From NCBI RefSeq assembly GCF_024436055.1, contig NZ_JANFNH010000024.1, forward strand, positions 26,551-90,550: DNA of 64,000 nucleotides. Direction: 5' to 3'. Under the pieces are notes generated by a model, which was not told the origin of the DNA, searched no databases, and saw only the letters and a program-made list of their open reading frames with translations. Made by a program: the position numbers and the translations under genes. The stretch is from Streptantibioticus rubrisoli (GTDB lineage: Bacteria; Actinomycetota; Actinomycetes; Streptomycetales; Streptomycetaceae). This document shows, in pieces, positions 1 to 14,580 of this stretch (position 1 is its first letter; each line of letters opens with the position of its first letter).

Positions 1-57
1 GGGCCTGGGACGACGGTACGGTGCCTTGCCCTGCGGGCGGCGGGGGCGGGAGTTCAT
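1..57 (-). CDS. rsmB: 16S rRNA m5C methyltransferase RsmB, N-terminal fragment (partial)
   Basis: Only the first 19 codons lie in the window; the gene runs off the left edge. An ATG at 57 opens a frame without stops that encodes a basic, Arg/Pro-rich start (MNSRPRRPQGKAPYRRPRP). A GGAG lies about 10 bases upstream. In Streptomyces the gene after fmt on the same strand is rsmB (Sun/Fmu family, methylating C967 of 16S rRNA), and its proteins begin with this kind of RRP-rich, PYRRP-containing tail. The assignment rests on synteny and this short N-terminus, because no catalytic domain is visible. Confidence 0.55.
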   Translation of the reverse strand, partial: MNSRPRRPQGKAPYRRPRP

Positions 58-200
58 ACGGGAAGGTGCTCCGGAATCAGCTGTCTGCGGCCCACCTGTC
101 CGGCGGGCGTCCCCAGCCTACGGCCTGACGGCCATACGAGCAGGCCACAGGGTCGGCGCCAGCCCGGAAACCGCCCCGCGCCCCCGCACCCGCCGCGGCG

Positions 201-1142
201 TCAGGCGTCGAACCGTTCCCCGGAAGCGATCCGGACGCCGCGCGCCCAGTCGGCGGCGGCCATCCGCTTCTTGCCCTGCGGCCGCACCTCCGTCAGCTCC
301 ACCGGATACGAGCCGGTGCCCGCGTACACCGCGGACTTGGTCACCGCCAACTCCCCCGGCGCGAGCCGGAGATCGGTGCGGTCCGGCAGCGGTCTCACCG
401 GCGCCGCGAGCTTGAGCCGCTCACCGTGGAACAGGGTCCACGCCCCGGGCGCGGGCGTGCAGGCCCGGACCACCCGGTCCACCCGCAGCGCGGGCGCGGT
501 CCAGTCGACGCGGGCGTCGTCAACGGTGATCTTCGGGGCCAGCGTGACGCCCTCGGTGGGCTGCGGCCGGGGCTTCAGCGTGCCGTCCTCGATGCCGTCC
601 ATGGTGGCCGCCAGCAGTCCGGCGCCGGAGCGGGCCAGCCGGTCCAGCAGCGCGCCGCTGGTGTCGTCGGGACGCACCGTCTCGGTGATCACGCCGTAGA
701 CCGGGCCGGAGTCCAGCCCCTCCTCGATCTGGAAGGTGGACGCCCCGGTCACCTCGTCGCCCGCCAGCACGGCGTGCTGCACCGGGGCCGCGCCGCGCCA
801 CGCGGGCAGCAGCGAGAAGTGCAGGTTGACCCAGCCGTGCGCGGGGATGTCGAGCGCCGCCTTGGGCAGCAGGGCGCCGTACGCCACGACCGGGCAGCAG
901 TCGGGGGCGATCTCCCGCAGCCGGTCGAGGAAGTCCTCGTCGCGCGGCCGGTTCGGCTTGAGCACCTCGATCCCGGCCTCCTGCGCGCGCTGCGCGACCG
1001 GGCTGGCCACCAGCTTGCGGCCGCGGCCCGCGGGGGCGTCGGGCCGGGTGACGACGGCGGCCACCTCGTGCCGCTCGGACGCCAGCAGCGCCTCCAGCGC
1101 GGGGACGGCGACTTCGGGGGTGCCGGCGAAGACAAGCCTCAT
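201..1142 (-). CDS. fmt: methionyl-tRNA formyltransferase
   Basis: Formylates the amino group of methionyl-initiator tRNA with 10-formyl-tetrahydrofolate, making fMet-tRNA for translation initiation in the cytosol. The 313-residue protein has the normal family length. The N-terminus [16 protein letters not shown] is the Rossmann-type start of the family. The catalytic formyltransferase segment reads [22 protein letters not shown] (residues about 107-128), containing the SLLPxxRG signature. The C-terminal third is the OB-like tRNA-binding domain. It starts at ATG 1142, 42 bases after the def stop, so formylation and later deformylation of nascent chains are encoded side by side, as in most bacteria. 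Confidence 0.97.
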   Translation of the reverse strand: MRLVFAGTPEVAVPALEALLASERHEVAAVVTRPDAPAGRGRKLVASPVAQRAQEAGIEVLKPNRPRDEDFLDRLREIAPDCCPVVAYGALLPKAALDIPAHGWVNLHFSLLPAWRGAAPVQHAVLAGDEVTGASTFQIEEGLDSGPVYGVITETVRPDDTSGALLDRLARSGAGLLAATMDGIEDGTLKPRPQPTEGVTLAPKITVDDARVDWTAPALRVDRVVRACTPAPGAWTLFHGERLKLAAPVRPLPDRTDLRLAPGELAVTKSAVYAGTGSYPVELTEVRPQGKKRMAAADWARGVRIASGERFDA

Positions 1143-1184
1143 CGGGGTGCGGTGCCTTTCGGGGAGGAGCGTGGAACGGGAAGG

Positions 1185-1730
1185 TCAGCGGGCCCGGCCG
1201 AACGTGCTGTGCGGGGAGATCCGGACCTGCGGCGCGGGCTCGCCCGCCCATTCGGCCTCCCGGATGGCCTTCATCGCCGCCTTGCGCTGCTCGGGGTCGA
1301 GCCGGTCGATGAAGATGATGCCGTCGAGGTGGTCGGTCTCGTGCTGGATGCAGCGGGCGAGCAGTTGGGTGCCCTGGACGGTGACCGGATCGCCGTACAT
1401 GTTGAAGCCCTTGGCGACCACTCCGTACGCCCGCTTGCAGTCGAACCGCAGGCCGGGCAGCGACAGACAGCCCTCGGGGCCGTCCTGCTCCTCGTCGGTG
1501 AGCGTCAGGTCGGGGTTGACCAGATGCCCGAGTTCGCCGTCCACATGGTAGGTGAACACCCGCAGGGACACGCCGAGTTGGGGCGCCGCCAGGCCCGCGC
1601 CCGGCGCGTCGAGCATGGTGTCGGTGAGGTCCTTGACGAGCGTGCGCAGTTCCTTGTCGAAGACGGTGACCGGCTGCGCCTTCATGCGCAGCACCGGATC
1701 GCCGAAAAGATGGATCGGCATCACGGACAC
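1185..1730 (-). CDS. def: peptide deformylase
   Basis: Removes the N-formyl group from nascent proteins; a metal-dependent cytosolic hydrolase. All three family motifs are present: GAGLAAPQLG (motif 1), EGCLSLPG (motif 2, with the metal-binding Cys) and QHETDHLDG (motif 3, HExxH-like, with both His ligands and the catalytic Glu). I place the start at GTG 1730 (VSVMPIHLFGDPVLR) because a GGGAG lies eight bases upstream and the resulting 181 residues match actinobacterial homologues. The frame is open further upstream to 1844, but that extension looks non-coding. An ATG at 1721 is an alternative. fmt follows after 42 bases, suggesting a def-fmt transcript. Confidence 0.95.
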   Translation of the reverse strand: MSVMPIHLFGDPVLRMKAQPVTVFDKELRTLVKDLTDTMLDAPGAGLAAPQLGVSLRVFTYHVDGELGHLVNPDLTLTDEEQDGPEGCLSLPGLRFDCKRAYGVVAKGFNMYGDPVTVQGTQLLARCIQHETDHLDGIIFIDRLDPEQRKAAMKAIREAEWAGEPAPQVRISPHSTFGRAR

Positions 1731-1859
1731 AGGGCGGACTCCCGTCGGCGGGCAACTCAAGCGGCCTCCCAGTCTATGGGCGTCGGCGCACCGGCGGATT
1801 CGGGGGCGTACGGAATGACGTGCGCCTCTTCCGTGTCCACTCACGCTCCTGGAGCGTGA

Positions 1860-2477
<618 letters not shown>

Positions 2478-2522
2478 CGACCGACGGCACGCCGCCCCAC
2501 GACGCCGACACGCCGGGGCGGT

Positions 2523-4661
2523 TCAGCCGATGTCCGGCGGATCCATCCGCACCCGAACGGGTTCGAAGTGCTTACGGGCCATCCGCGCCACCTGGGCCGT
2601 CTTGAGCGCCGTGGCCAGCGAGCCGCCGCTGCCCGGCGGCACCCGCAGCAGCATCCGCTCCCACCGCTCGCCGGGCGGCGGGTCCGCCATCCGCCTCGGG
2701 CGGCCGGGTGGCGCGACCGGGACCGGAACCGGGCCCAACCGGTCGGTGTCGTCCGGTAGTTGGGCGTTCTCCAGCAGATCGCTGACCGCCGCCGCGGTGC
2801 CGGTCACCGACGCCATCCGGGACACCGGCGGAAAGCCCAGCTCCGCCCGCTCCGCCAGTTCCCGTACCGCGTACCCGGCCGGGTCCCAGCGCACCAGCGC
2901 CTGCACCGGGCGCAGCCCGGGCTCGGCGAGCACCACCACCGTGCCGCCCTCGGCGGCCGGGCGGACCAGCGCGGCGGCGGTCAGCCAGCGGCGCAGCGCC
3001 TCCTCGCCCGCGCGTAGGTCGGGGCGGTTCAGCAGCGCCCAGCCGTCGAGCAGCAGCGCCGCCGCGTAGCCGCCGTCCGCCACCGGTTCCGCGCCCGGCG
3101 TGCAGATGACCAGCGCGGGCTGGTCCGGAACCCGGGCCAGCACCGCGTCCCGCCCTGAGGTACGCACCGGCACCTTGGGGAAGGCGCGGCCCAACTCGTC
3201 GGCGGTGCGCCGGGCGCCGACCACCTGGGCGCGCAGCCGGGTTCCGGCGCACTCCCGGCAGTGCCAGGCGGCCTCCGGCCGACCACACCACGCGCAGTGC
3301 AGCGCCCCTGACTCGGCCAGCTCCAACGGTCCGGCGCACCGGGCGCAGCGGGCGGGTTCGCGGCAGCGTTCACAGGCCAGCCGGGGCACATAGCCACGGC
3401 GCGGCACCTGCACCAGCACCGGTCCGCGCAGCAGCGCGTCCCGGGTGACCTGCCAGGCCAGGCTGGGCAGCCGGGCGGCACGCGCCGCCGCGTCCCGCGC
3501 CTGGTCCCCGTCGCCGACGGTACGCACCAGTGGCGCGGCGGCGCGCACCTGCTCCCGGGGTGCGGTGAGCGGCAACGCCCAACGGCTGTCGACGAGTTGG
3601 GCGCCCTCGGCGGTCACCGAGAGACCGCCGAGCAGGAAGGCGGCCTGCTCGTCGGTGGCGCGCAGCAGCAGGACGTCGCGGGCGTGCGGCTGCGGCGCGT
3701 GTGGTTCGGCGTGGCTGGAGTCGCCGTCGTCCCACAGCGCGACGAGGCCGAGGTCGGCCACGGGGGCGAACATCGCGGCGCGGGTGCCGATGACGCCGCG
3801 CACCGCGCCCCGGTTGACGGCGAGCCATCGCCGGTACCGCTCCTCGGGGCCGCTGTCGGCGGTGAGCACGACATGGTGGCCCTCCCCCAGCAGCGCGGTG
3901 AGGGCGGCGTCGACCCGGGCCACCGCCCGGCCGTCGGGCAGCACCGCCAGCGCGCCGCGCCCGGAGGCCAGCGTGGCGGCGAGAGCACGGGCGAGTTCGT
4001 CGGGCCAGTGCGGTCCCGGCAACGCGGTCCACACCGCGCGCGGGTTGGCCCCGGTGGCGAGCGCGTCCAGGAAGCCGGGTCCGGTGGCGTACCGCGCCCA
4101 GCTACCGGGGTCGGGCTTCGCGGGCGGTGCGGGCGCTTGCGGAACCGCCCGGCTCTCCGCGCGGGCGTGCCTGGGCGGCACCGCCAACTGCACCACATCG
4201 GCCAGCGCTCCCGCGTACCGGTCGGCCACCGCCCGGCACAGCCGCAGCAGTTCCGGGCCCAACACCGGTTCCGGGGACAGCACTTGGGCCAACGGCGCGA
4301 GCGGTCCGCGGTAGTCGCTCTCGGGGAGCCGGGCCACGACGAACCCGTCGTGCAGCTCCCCGCCTTCCCGGCGGCCCCTGACCACCCGGGCGCCGAACCG
4401 CACCCGGACCCGCACGCCCGGCTGGGCCTGCTCGTCCATCGGCTCGGGCACCGAGTAGTCGAAGAACTGGTCGAGGTGGATCAGCCCCTTGTCCACCAGC
4501 ACCCGGGCCACCGGCAACCCCGACGCCAGCTTCGCCGCGCGCCAGCTACGCGGCTTGGCCCGCGGCTCCTCGGCCTTGCGCACCGTCTCCCGGATCAGCG
4601 CGAGCTGCTCCCCGGCCCCACCCGTCGGGCCCTGCTCCGGGCGCTCGTTCTCGCTGCTCAC
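2523..4661 (-). CDS. priA: primosomal protein N' (PriA), actinobacterial type with degenerate helicase motifs
   Basis: PriA normally restarts stalled replication forks by binding branched DNA and loading the replisome. The N-terminal 3'-DNA-binding domain is recognisable (VARVLVDKGLIHLDQFFDYSVPE). The zinc-binding region has eight Cys arranged as CxxC pairs (CERC, CARC, CAWC, CREC; 3230-3400). The ATPase core is degenerate. The place of Walker A reads ALPGPHWPDE instead of GxTGSGKT, and the DEEH box reads WDDGDSSH. This is, to my knowledge, typical of actinobacterial PriA, which may act without helicase activity. I chose GTG 4661 (VSSENERPEQ) by similarity to homologues. A TTG at 4691 gives ten more residues. 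Confidence 0.9.
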   Translation of the reverse strand: MSSENERPEQGPTGGAGEQLALIRETVRKAEEPRAKPRSWRAAKLASGLPVARVLVDKGLIHLDQFFDYSVPEPMDEQAQPGVRVRVRFGARVVRGRREGGELHDGFVVARLPESDYRGPLAPLAQVLSPEPVLGPELLRLCRAVADRYAGALADVVQLAVPPRHARAESRAVPQAPAPPAKPDPGSWARYATGPGFLDALATGANPRAVWTALPGPHWPDELARALAATLASGRGALAVLPDGRAVARVDAALTALLGEGHHVVLTADSGPEERYRRWLAVNRGAVRGVIGTRAAMFAPVADLGLVALWDDGDSSHAEPHAPQPHARDVLLLRATDEQAAFLLGGLSVTAEGAQLVDSRWALPLTAPREQVRAAAPLVRTVGDGDQARDAAARAARLPSLAWQVTRDALLRGPVLVQVPRRGYVPRLACERCREPARCARCAGPLELAESGALHCAWCGRPEAAWHCRECAGTRLRAQVVGARRTADELGRAFPKVPVRTSGRDAVLARVPDQPALVICTPGAEPVADGGYAAALLLDGWALLNRPDLRAGEEALRRWLTAAALVRPAAEGGTVVVLAEPGLRPVQALVRWDPAGYAVRELAERAELGFPPVSRMASVTGTAAAVSDLLENAQLPDDTDRLGPVPVPVAPPGRPRRMADPPPGERWERMLLRVPPGSGGSLATALKTAQVARMARKHFEPVRVRMDPPDIG

Positions 4662-4708
4662 GTCCTCATAACTACCAGACGGGTACGACAATGCCCGCCG
4701 GACGCGGT

Positions 4709-4739
4709 GCGGCCCCGGACCGCGATGGTCCGGGGCCGC
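4709..4739 (-). terminator. hairpin terminator after metK
   Basis: A perfect 13-bp inverted repeat (GCGGCCCCGGACC, 4709-4721, pairing with 4727-4739) with a five-base loop. It lies 24 bases after the metK stop and before priA. There is no U tract, as is usual for Streptomyces terminators. Confidence 0.8.
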
Positions 4740-4762
4740 GGCGTGGTTCGGGCGGCGGCTGC

Positions 4763-5971
<1,209 letters not shown>

Positions 5972-6259
5972 ATCGCTCCCTGGGGTTGCAGCGGCTGCTG
6001 GCTGATACGGGCGGTCCGACCGGGGCTGCGCCCGTCGGACCACCGCCAGTTTATCGGTCGTGTCGAGGAAATAGGCGCGGTATCCGGATCTTTGTATCCA
6101 TCGTGACCTGCGACACTCTCCCGAACGCCATGACGATACGCCCCAACGCTCACCGGACGGGAGAATTCCGGGCGGAGTTGACCGCTCCGCCACAGCACGT
6201 TCACCCGTCGGCCCGCCCACCTCGGCGTGGCGCGGCCCACCGGGGCCCCACCCAACGCC

Positions 6260-7462
6260 TCACCAGCGCTGGAGCACCAGGTCCCACACCACGTCGGCGA
6301 GCGCCTCCTTGGGACCGTACGGCACCGGGGTCCGGGTGCCGTCAGGGGCGAGCACCACGGCCTCGTTCTGCTCGGAGCCGAAGGTCTTGTGCTCGCCGAC
6401 CTCGTTGACGACCAGCAGATCGCAACCCTTACGAGTGAGTTTGGCGAGGCCGTTCGCCAGAACGTCGTCGGTTTCGGCGGCGAAGCCCACCACGACCTGG
6501 CCGGGCTTCGGGCGGGCCGCGGACAGCTCGGCGAGGATGTCCGGATTGCGCACCAGCTCCAGCGGTGCGGGTTCCTCGCCGTCCTTCTTCTTGATCTTGC
6601 CCGCGGCGTACCGTGCGGGCCGGAAGTCGGCGACCGCCGCCGCCATCACCACCGCGTCGGCGTCGGCCGCGGCCTTGAAGACCGCCTCGTGCAGCTGCTG
6701 GGCGGTCTCGACGCGGACCACGTCCGCCCCGGCCGGGTCGGCGAGCCCGGTGTTGGCGACGACCAGGGTGACCCGCGCGCCGCGGGCCACGGCGGTACGG
6801 GCGAGGGCGTAGCCCTGCTTGCCGGAGGAGCGGTTGCCCAGGAAGCGCACCGGGTCCAGCGGCTCGCGGGTGCCTCCGGCGCTGATCACCACATGCCGTC
6901 CGGCCAGGTCGGCGGCGGCCGCCGCGCCCCGGGCCAGTACCCGCTGGCAGACCTCGAAGATCTCGCCGGGCTCGGGCAGCCGCCCCTTGCCGGTGTCCAC
7001 GCCGGTGAGCCGTCCGACGGCCGGTTCGATCACGACCGCGCCGCGACGGCGCAGGGTGGCGACGTTCTCCTGGGTGGCGGGGTGCTCCCACATCTCGGTG
7101 TGCATGGCGGGGGCGAAGACCACCGGGCAGCGGGCGGTGAGCAGGGTGTTGGTGAGCAGGTCGTCGGCGAGGCCGTGGGCGGCCTTGGCGAGCATGTCGG
7201 CGGTGGCCGGGGCGACCACGACGAGGTCGGCGTGCTGGCCGATCCGTACGTGCGGGACCTCGCTCACGGCGTCCCAGACGCGGGTGGAGACCGGGTTGCC
7301 GGACAGCGCGGCCCAGGTGGCCTCCCCCACGAAGTGCAGCGCCGAGTCGGTGGGCACCACGCGCACGTCGTGCCCGGACTCGGTCAACCGCCGCAGGAGT
7401 TCGCACGCCTTGTACGCGGCGATGCCGCCGCTCACCCCCAGGACGACCTGTGGCCTGCCCAT
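6260..7462 (-). CDS. coaBC: bifunctional phosphopantothenoylcysteine decarboxylase / phosphopantothenate-cysteine ligase
   Basis: Carries out two consecutive steps of coenzyme A synthesis: CoaB joins cysteine to 4'-phosphopantothenate (CTP-dependent), and CoaC decarboxylates the product using FMN. The N-terminal half is the CoaC flavoprotein domain (GVSGGIAAYKACELLRRL; the active-site loop appears as APAMHTEMW, a variant of PxMNxxMW). The C-terminal half is CoaB (SAGGTREPLDPVRFLGNRSSGKQG; AAVADFRP). Its 400 residues are full length for a fusion protein. It follows rpoZ by 121 bases on the same strand, an order (gmk-rpoZ-coaBC) shared with many actinobacteria. Confidence 0.96.
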   Translation of the reverse strand: MGRPQVVLGVSGGIAAYKACELLRRLTESGHDVRVVPTDSALHFVGEATWAALSGNPVSTRVWDAVSEVPHVRIGQHADLVVVAPATADMLAKAAHGLADDLLTNTLLTARCPVVFAPAMHTEMWEHPATQENVATLRRRGAVVIEPAVGRLTGVDTGKGRLPEPGEIFEVCQRVLARGAAAAADLAGRHVVISAGGTREPLDPVRFLGNRSSGKQGYALARTAVARGARVTLVVANTGLADPAGADVVRVETAQQLHEAVFKAAADADAVVMAAAVADFRPARYAAGKIKKKDGEEPAPLELVRNPDILAELSAARPKPGQVVVGFAAETDDVLANGLAKLTRKGCDLLVVNEVGEHKTFGSEQNEAVVLAPDGTRTPVPYGPKEALADVVWDLVLQRW

Positions 7463-7533
7463 ACACCTCTCCCGGCCGAACGGATACCCGTCTCCATACT
7501 GCGCCCGCCGGAGACCCGCCCCGGATCAGACGA

Positions 7534-7562
7534 CAGGCCCGGCAGCTGCGCCGCCGGGCCTG
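7534..7562 (-). terminator. hairpin after rpoZ
   Basis: A ten-base inverted repeat (CAGGCCCGGC pairing with GCCGGGCCTG, nine-base loop) lies between the rpoZ stop and the coaBC start. It may terminate or attenuate transcription after gmk-rpoZ. Confidence 0.55.
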
Positions 7563-7583
7563 GTGTCGGTGTTGCCTGTGCTG

Positions 7584-7856
7584 TCAGTGGGCCGGCGTGT
7601 CGACGGCCTCGGAGGTCAGCAGACCCGCGTTGATCTCGCGCAGCGCGATCGACAGCGGCTTCTCGTGCACGTGGGTGTCCACGAGCGGGCCGACGTACTC
7701 CAGCAGGCCCTCACCGAGCTGCGAGTAGTACGCGTTGATCTGGCGGGCACGCTTGGCCGCGTAGATCACCAGGCTGTACTTCGAGTCGGTGGCTTCGAGC
7801 AGCTCGTCGATCGGCGGGTTGATGATGCCCTCGGGCGTGGCGATGGAAGAGGACAC
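7584..7856 (-). CDS. rpoZ: DNA-directed RNA polymerase omega subunit
   Basis: The small subunit that wraps the C-terminus of beta-prime and helps assemble RNA polymerase. The 90-residue product starts [19 protein letters not shown] and contains the conserved [16 protein letters not shown] segment (T/S-K-Y-x-L-V-x-x-x-A-K-R-A-R-Q-I) and a C-terminal PLSIALREI. The start is GTG 7856, preceded by an AGAGGGA-type ribosome site. It lies 98 bases after gmk on the same strand; gmk-rpoZ coupling is widespread in bacteria. Confidence 0.97.
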   Translation of the reverse strand: MSSSIATPEGIINPPIDELLEATDSKYSLVIYAAKRARQINAYYSQLGEGLLEYVGPLVDTHVHEKPLSIALREINAGLLTSEAVDTPAH

Positions 7857-7954
7857 TCTCTACCTATCCCTCTTTGTGGTTTAGATCCTCTGGCGGGGAC
7901 CCTGATGGAGACCTTCTGGAGCGGATCTCGCGAGCCGCCCCAGCTCAGCCCGGC

Positions 7955-8551
7955 TCAGCGGACCGTCATCAAGGCTAGCAGTTCGCGGACGACGTCCTCG
8001 ACTGAGGTGTTGACCAGGGTGACGTCGAACTCGGACTCCGCGGCGAGTTCCACCCGGGCCACGGACAGTCGCCGCTCGATCACCTCGGGCGACTCGGTGC
8101 CGCGGCCGGTGAGCCGGCGGACCAGTTCCTCCCAGCTCGGCGGGGCGAGGAAGACCAGCCGGGCCTCCGGCATGGTCTGCCGGACCTGCCGGGCACCCTG
8201 GAGATCGATCTCAAGCAGTACCGGAACACCGGCTTCGAGGTGTTCCAGCACGGCCTGGCGCGGGGTCCCGTAGCGGTTGCCCGCGAACTCCGCCCACTCC
8301 AGCAGTTCGCCGTTGGCGATCAGCTTGTCGAACTGGTCATCGTCGACGAAGTGGTACTGCACGCCGTCCCGTTCGCCCGGGCGGGGCTTGCGGGTGGTGA
8401 CCGAGACCGACAGCCAGACTTCGGGGTGGACCTTGCGCAGGTAGCCGACGACCGTGCTCTTGCCGACCCCGGAGGGGCCGGAGAGCACGGTCAGCCGGGG
8501 TTGCCTGGCCGGGGGTTCGGGGGTTTCCCCCCGGGGGACCGCATCGCTCAT
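7955..8551 (-). CDS. gmk: guanylate kinase
   Basis: Phosphorylates GMP (and dGMP) to the diphosphate with ATP, feeding GTP and (p)ppGpp pools. The P-loop [11 protein letters not shown] lies at about residues 24-34. It is followed by the GMP-binding region ([21 protein letters not shown]) and the lid region ([14 protein letters not shown]). The start ATG 8551 gives 198 residues with a short polar N-terminal extension ([14 protein letters not shown]), common in Streptomyces. The open frame up to 8626 overlaps the mihF 3' end and is not needed. It sits 49 bases after mihF, probably in the same transcript. Confidence 0.96.
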   Translation of the reverse strand: MSDAVPRGETPEPPARQPRLTVLSGPSGVGKSTVVGYLRKVHPEVWLSVSVTTRKPRPGERDGVQYHFVDDDQFDKLIANGELLEWAEFAGNRYGTPRQAVLEHLEAGVPVLLEIDLQGARQVRQTMPEARLVFLAPPSWEELVRRLTGRGTESPEVIERRLSVARVELAAESEFDVTLVNTSVEDVVRELLALMTVR

Positions 8552-8600
8552 GGAGCGATTATCCCGGTTCCCCGGCCATGCGGAAAACGCCGGTTGAACG

Positions 8601-8924
8601 TCAGGCGCCGGTGCTGCCGAACTCACGCTCCAGAGCGGCGATCTGGTTGGAGCCGAGACCCCGCACCCGACGGCTCTCGGAGATGCCGAGCCGCTCCATG
8701 AGCTGCTTGGCGCGGACCTTGCCCACGCCGGGCAGGGACTCGAGCAGCGCGGAAACCTTCATCTTGCCGATGACATCGTTCTCCTGCCCCTGCTTGATGA
8801 CCTCGTGGAGGGAGGCCCCGGAGTGCTTGAGACGATTCTTGACCTCGGCGCGCTCCCGGCGAGCCGCGGCGGCCTTCTCTAGCGCGGCAGCGCGCTGTTC
8901 AGGGGTAAGGGGCGGTAGAGCCAC
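8601..8924 (-). CDS. mihF: actinobacterial integration host factor (sIHF)
   Basis: A small nucleoid-associated DNA-binding protein that affects DNA topology, phage integration and, in Streptomyces, development and secondary metabolism. The product of 107 residues starts at GTG 8924 ([18 protein letters not shown]) behind a GAGGTGAC ribosome site. It has the basic helical N-terminal region ([16 protein letters not shown]) and the helix-hairpin-helix-like element [20 protein letters not shown] (residues about 65-84) that contacts the DNA backbone. The 262 bases between it and pyrF carry no other gene and presumably its promoter. Confidence 0.95.
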   Translation of the reverse strand: MALPPLTPEQRAAALEKAAAARRERAEVKNRLKHSGASLHEVIKQGQENDVIGKMKVSALLESLPGVGKVRAKQLMERLGISESRRVRGLGSNQIAALEREFGSTGA

Positions 8925-9186
8925 GCCTACGTCACCTCGGATGTAGAACTGTCGGATACGGACCGGTGAGGAACCTAGTTGCTCCACACCTACAGAGCAA
9001 CGAGCAACGCGCTTCCTTGCGTTCTCCTGTCGGAGACTAGCGGGCGAACCCGCTCCCGTCAGCGAGAACAGGCGAAAAGTCCAGGTCAGACTTGATCTCG
9101 CGGTACTTTTCGGGCATATCGGACAGGGCTTGTCTGCCTATGACTGCGTTGGGTATCCGTGAGGCCACGTTCCGCCCCCTTCGCCC

Positions 9187-10035
9187 TCAGCCGCCCACCA
9201 CCGTCCGTACCTCGCCGGTGATCCGCTCGGCCGCCGCGCGCAGCGCCGCGGTGTCCGGCCCGTGCCGCAGCACGTCCCGGCTGACGCTCGGCAGCACGTT
9301 GCGCAGCGCGGATCCGAAGACCGCGGGCAGATCCGCGGGGGTCGCGCCCTGCGCGCCGATGCCGGGGGCGAGCAGCGGCCCGCCGGTGTCGAGGTCGATC
9401 CCGGCCTCGGCGACCGTCGCGCCCAGGGTCGCGCCGACGACCGCGCCGAACGAGCCCAGCGGCTGCTCGCCCGCGTTCTGCGCGCGCAGATGGCCGAGAA
9501 CCGTCGCGGCCACCGTGCTGCCGTCCGCGCCGGTCGCCCGCTGCACCTCGGCGCCCTCCGGGTTCGAGGTGAGCGCCAGCGCGAAGATTCCGGTGCCGGA
9601 GGCACGGGCCAGGTCCACCGCGGGGCGCAGCGACCCGAAGCCCAGGTACGGGCTGACCGTCACCGCGTCGCTGAACAGCGGGCTCGCCGGGTCGAGATAG
9701 GTGGCGGCGTACGCGGCCATGGTGGAGCCGATGTCACCGCGCTTGGCGTCCATCAGCACCAGCGCGCCAGCCGCCCGCGCGTCGGCCACCGTGCGCTCCA
9801 GCACCGCGACCCCCCGCGAGCCGAACCGCTCGAAGAACGCGGACTGCGGCTTGAGCACCGCCACCCGGTCGGCCAGCGCCTCCACCGCGGTCCGGCAGAA
9901 GCGCTCCAGGCCCGCCGGGTCGTCGGCCAGGCCCCACGCCTCCAGCAGGGAGGCGTGCGGGTCGATCCCCACGCACAGCGGGCCACGGGTGTCCATGGCG
10001 CGCCGCAGCCGGGCGCCGAACGGTTCGAGGGTCAT
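9187..10035 (-). CDS. pyrF: orotidine 5'-phosphate decarboxylase
   Basis: The last step of UMP synthesis, decarboxylating OMP. The active-site signature is present as [20 protein letters not shown] (D-x-K-x-x-D type), with GIDPH near the N-terminus. At 282 residues it is the long actinobacterial form. The chosen start ATG 10035 overlaps the pyrD stop as ATGA, indicating translational coupling. The longer open frame to 10134 is the shadow of pyrD. It is the last gene of the pyrimidine operon. Confidence 0.96.
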   Translation of the reverse strand: MTLEPFGARLRRAMDTRGPLCVGIDPHASLLEAWGLADDPAGLERFCRTAVEALADRVAVLKPQSAFFERFGSRGVAVLERTVADARAAGALVLMDAKRGDIGSTMAAYAATYLDPASPLFSDAVTVSPYLGFGSLRPAVDLARASGTGIFALALTSNPEGAEVQRATGADGSTVAATVLGHLRAQNAGEQPLGSFGAVVGATLGATVAEAGIDLDTGGPLLAPGIGAQGATPADLPAVFGSALRNVLPSVSRDVLRHGPDTAALRAAAERITGEVRTVVGG

Positions 10036-11141
10036 TCGGACTGCTCCTTGACGTCGGCGCCGACAGCGGCGGCGAGGGTGGGGTACGGACTGGCCTTGAG
10101 GCGTTCGGCCAGTCCCTTGTGGATCGCCCGGCACCAGAAGGGGCCCTGGTAGATGAAGGCGCTGTAGCCCTGGACCAGCGAGGCGCCCGCCAGGATCCGC
10201 TCCCAGGCGTCGTCCGCGGTCTCGATGCCCCCGACGCCGACCAGCGTGATCCGGTCGCCGACCCGCGCGTAGAGCCTGCGCAGCACCTCAAGCGAGCGGG
10301 CCTTGAGCGGCGCGCCGGACAGCCCGCCCGCGCCGATGGCCTCGACGGTCGCCGAGTCGGTCTTCAGCCCTTCCCGGCCGATCGTGGTGTTGGTGGCGAT
10401 GATGCCGTCCAGGCCGAGTTCGACCGCGAGGTCGGCGACCGCGTCGATGTCCTCGTCCGCCAGGTCGGGTGCGATCTTCACCAGCAGCGGTACCCGCCGG
10501 TCGGTGACGGTGCGGTCGGCGGCCTGGCGCACCGCGCTGAGCAGCGGGCGCAGGTGCTCGACGGCCTGCAGGTCGCGCAGTCCGGGGGTGTTGGGCGAGG
10601 AGACGTTGACCACGAGGTAGTCGGCGTACCGGGCCAGCCGCTCGGTGGACGTCACGTAGTCGGCGACGGCCTCCGCCTCGGGGACGACCTTGGTCTTGCC
10701 GATGTTGACGCCGAGCACCGGCTTGAAGACCGCCTTGCGGGCGGCCAGCCGGGCGGCGACGGCGGCCGAGCCGTCGTTGTTGAAACCCATCCGGTTGATC
10801 AGGGCGCGGTCCTTGACCAGCCGGAACAGCCGCTTCTTGGGGTTGCCGGGCTGCGGCTGGGCGGTGACGGTGCCGATCTCGACGTGGTCGAAGCCGAGCA
10901 TCGCCATGCCGTCGATGCCGGTCGCGTTCTTGTCGAACCCGGCGGCGAGCCCGAACGGCCCGTGCATCCGCCTGCCGAACACCTCGGTGCGCAACTGCGG
11001 GTGGCGCGGCGCGAGCGCGGCGGCGACGAACGTACGGAGCACCGGGATCCGCGCTACGCCGCGGATCCAGCCGAAGGCCAGATGGTGCGCCCGCTCCGGG
11101 TCGAGCCGGGTGAAGAAGAGTCTGAAGAACAGGGGGTACAT
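10032..11141 (-). CDS. pyrD: dihydroorotate dehydrogenase (quinone), class 2
   Basis: Oxidises dihydroorotate to orotate and passes electrons to the membrane quinone pool; FMN enzyme. The N-terminal helix [22 protein letters not shown] is the membrane-associated quinone-tunnel helix typical of class 2. Next come [11 protein letters not shown] and the catalytic loop [15 protein letters not shown] with the class-2 catalytic Ser. The FMN phosphate site lies near [15 protein letters not shown]. The start ATG 11141 gives 369 residues. It is separated from carB by 127 bases that contain a strong hairpin, so it may be only partly co-transcribed with the upstream pyr genes. Confidence 0.96.
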   Translation of the reverse strand: MYPLFFRLFFTRLDPERAHHLAFGWIRGVARIPVLRTFVAAALAPRHPQLRTEVFGRRMHGPFGLAAGFDKNATGIDGMAMLGFDHVEIGTVTAQPQPGNPKKRLFRLVKDRALINRMGFNNDGSAAVAARLAARKAVFKPVLGVNIGKTKVVPEAEAVADYVTSTERLARYADYLVVNVSSPNTPGLRDLQAVEHLRPLLSAVRQAADRTVTDRRVPLLVKIAPDLADEDIDAVADLAVELGLDGIIATNTTIGREGLKTDSATVEAIGAGGLSGAPLKARSLEVLRRLYARVGDRITLVGVGGIETADDAWERILAGASLVQGYSAFIYQGPFWCRAIHKGLAERLKASPYPTLAAAVGADVKEQSE

Positions 11142-11219
11142 GGGAGCGGGCCTTCTGCGGTTGGGCAACTGCGGCCGGTGGGGCGGGAGTTGGAGGTTGC
11201 GGCTGCGCGTGCCGGGGTT

Positions 11220-11253
11220 GTGCCCCCGTGCCGCGAGGACGGCACGGGGGCAC
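11220..11253 (-). terminator. strong hairpin between carB and pyrD
   Basis: A perfect 14-bp inverted repeat (GTGCCCCCGTGCCG, 11220-11233, pairing with 11240-11253) with a six-base loop, 15 bases after the carB stop. It looks like an intra-operon terminator or RNA-stabilising element. Confidence 0.7.
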
Positions 11254-11268
11254 GACCCCGGCGTTCGG

Positions 11269-14572
<3,304 letters not shown>

Positions 14573-14580
<8 letters not shown>

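Noticed and set aside
5972..6259. SAM riboswitch upstream of metK
   Set aside because: I looked for the conserved stems and a following terminator or sequestered ribosome site and found no convincing structure. Only a promoter is expected here.
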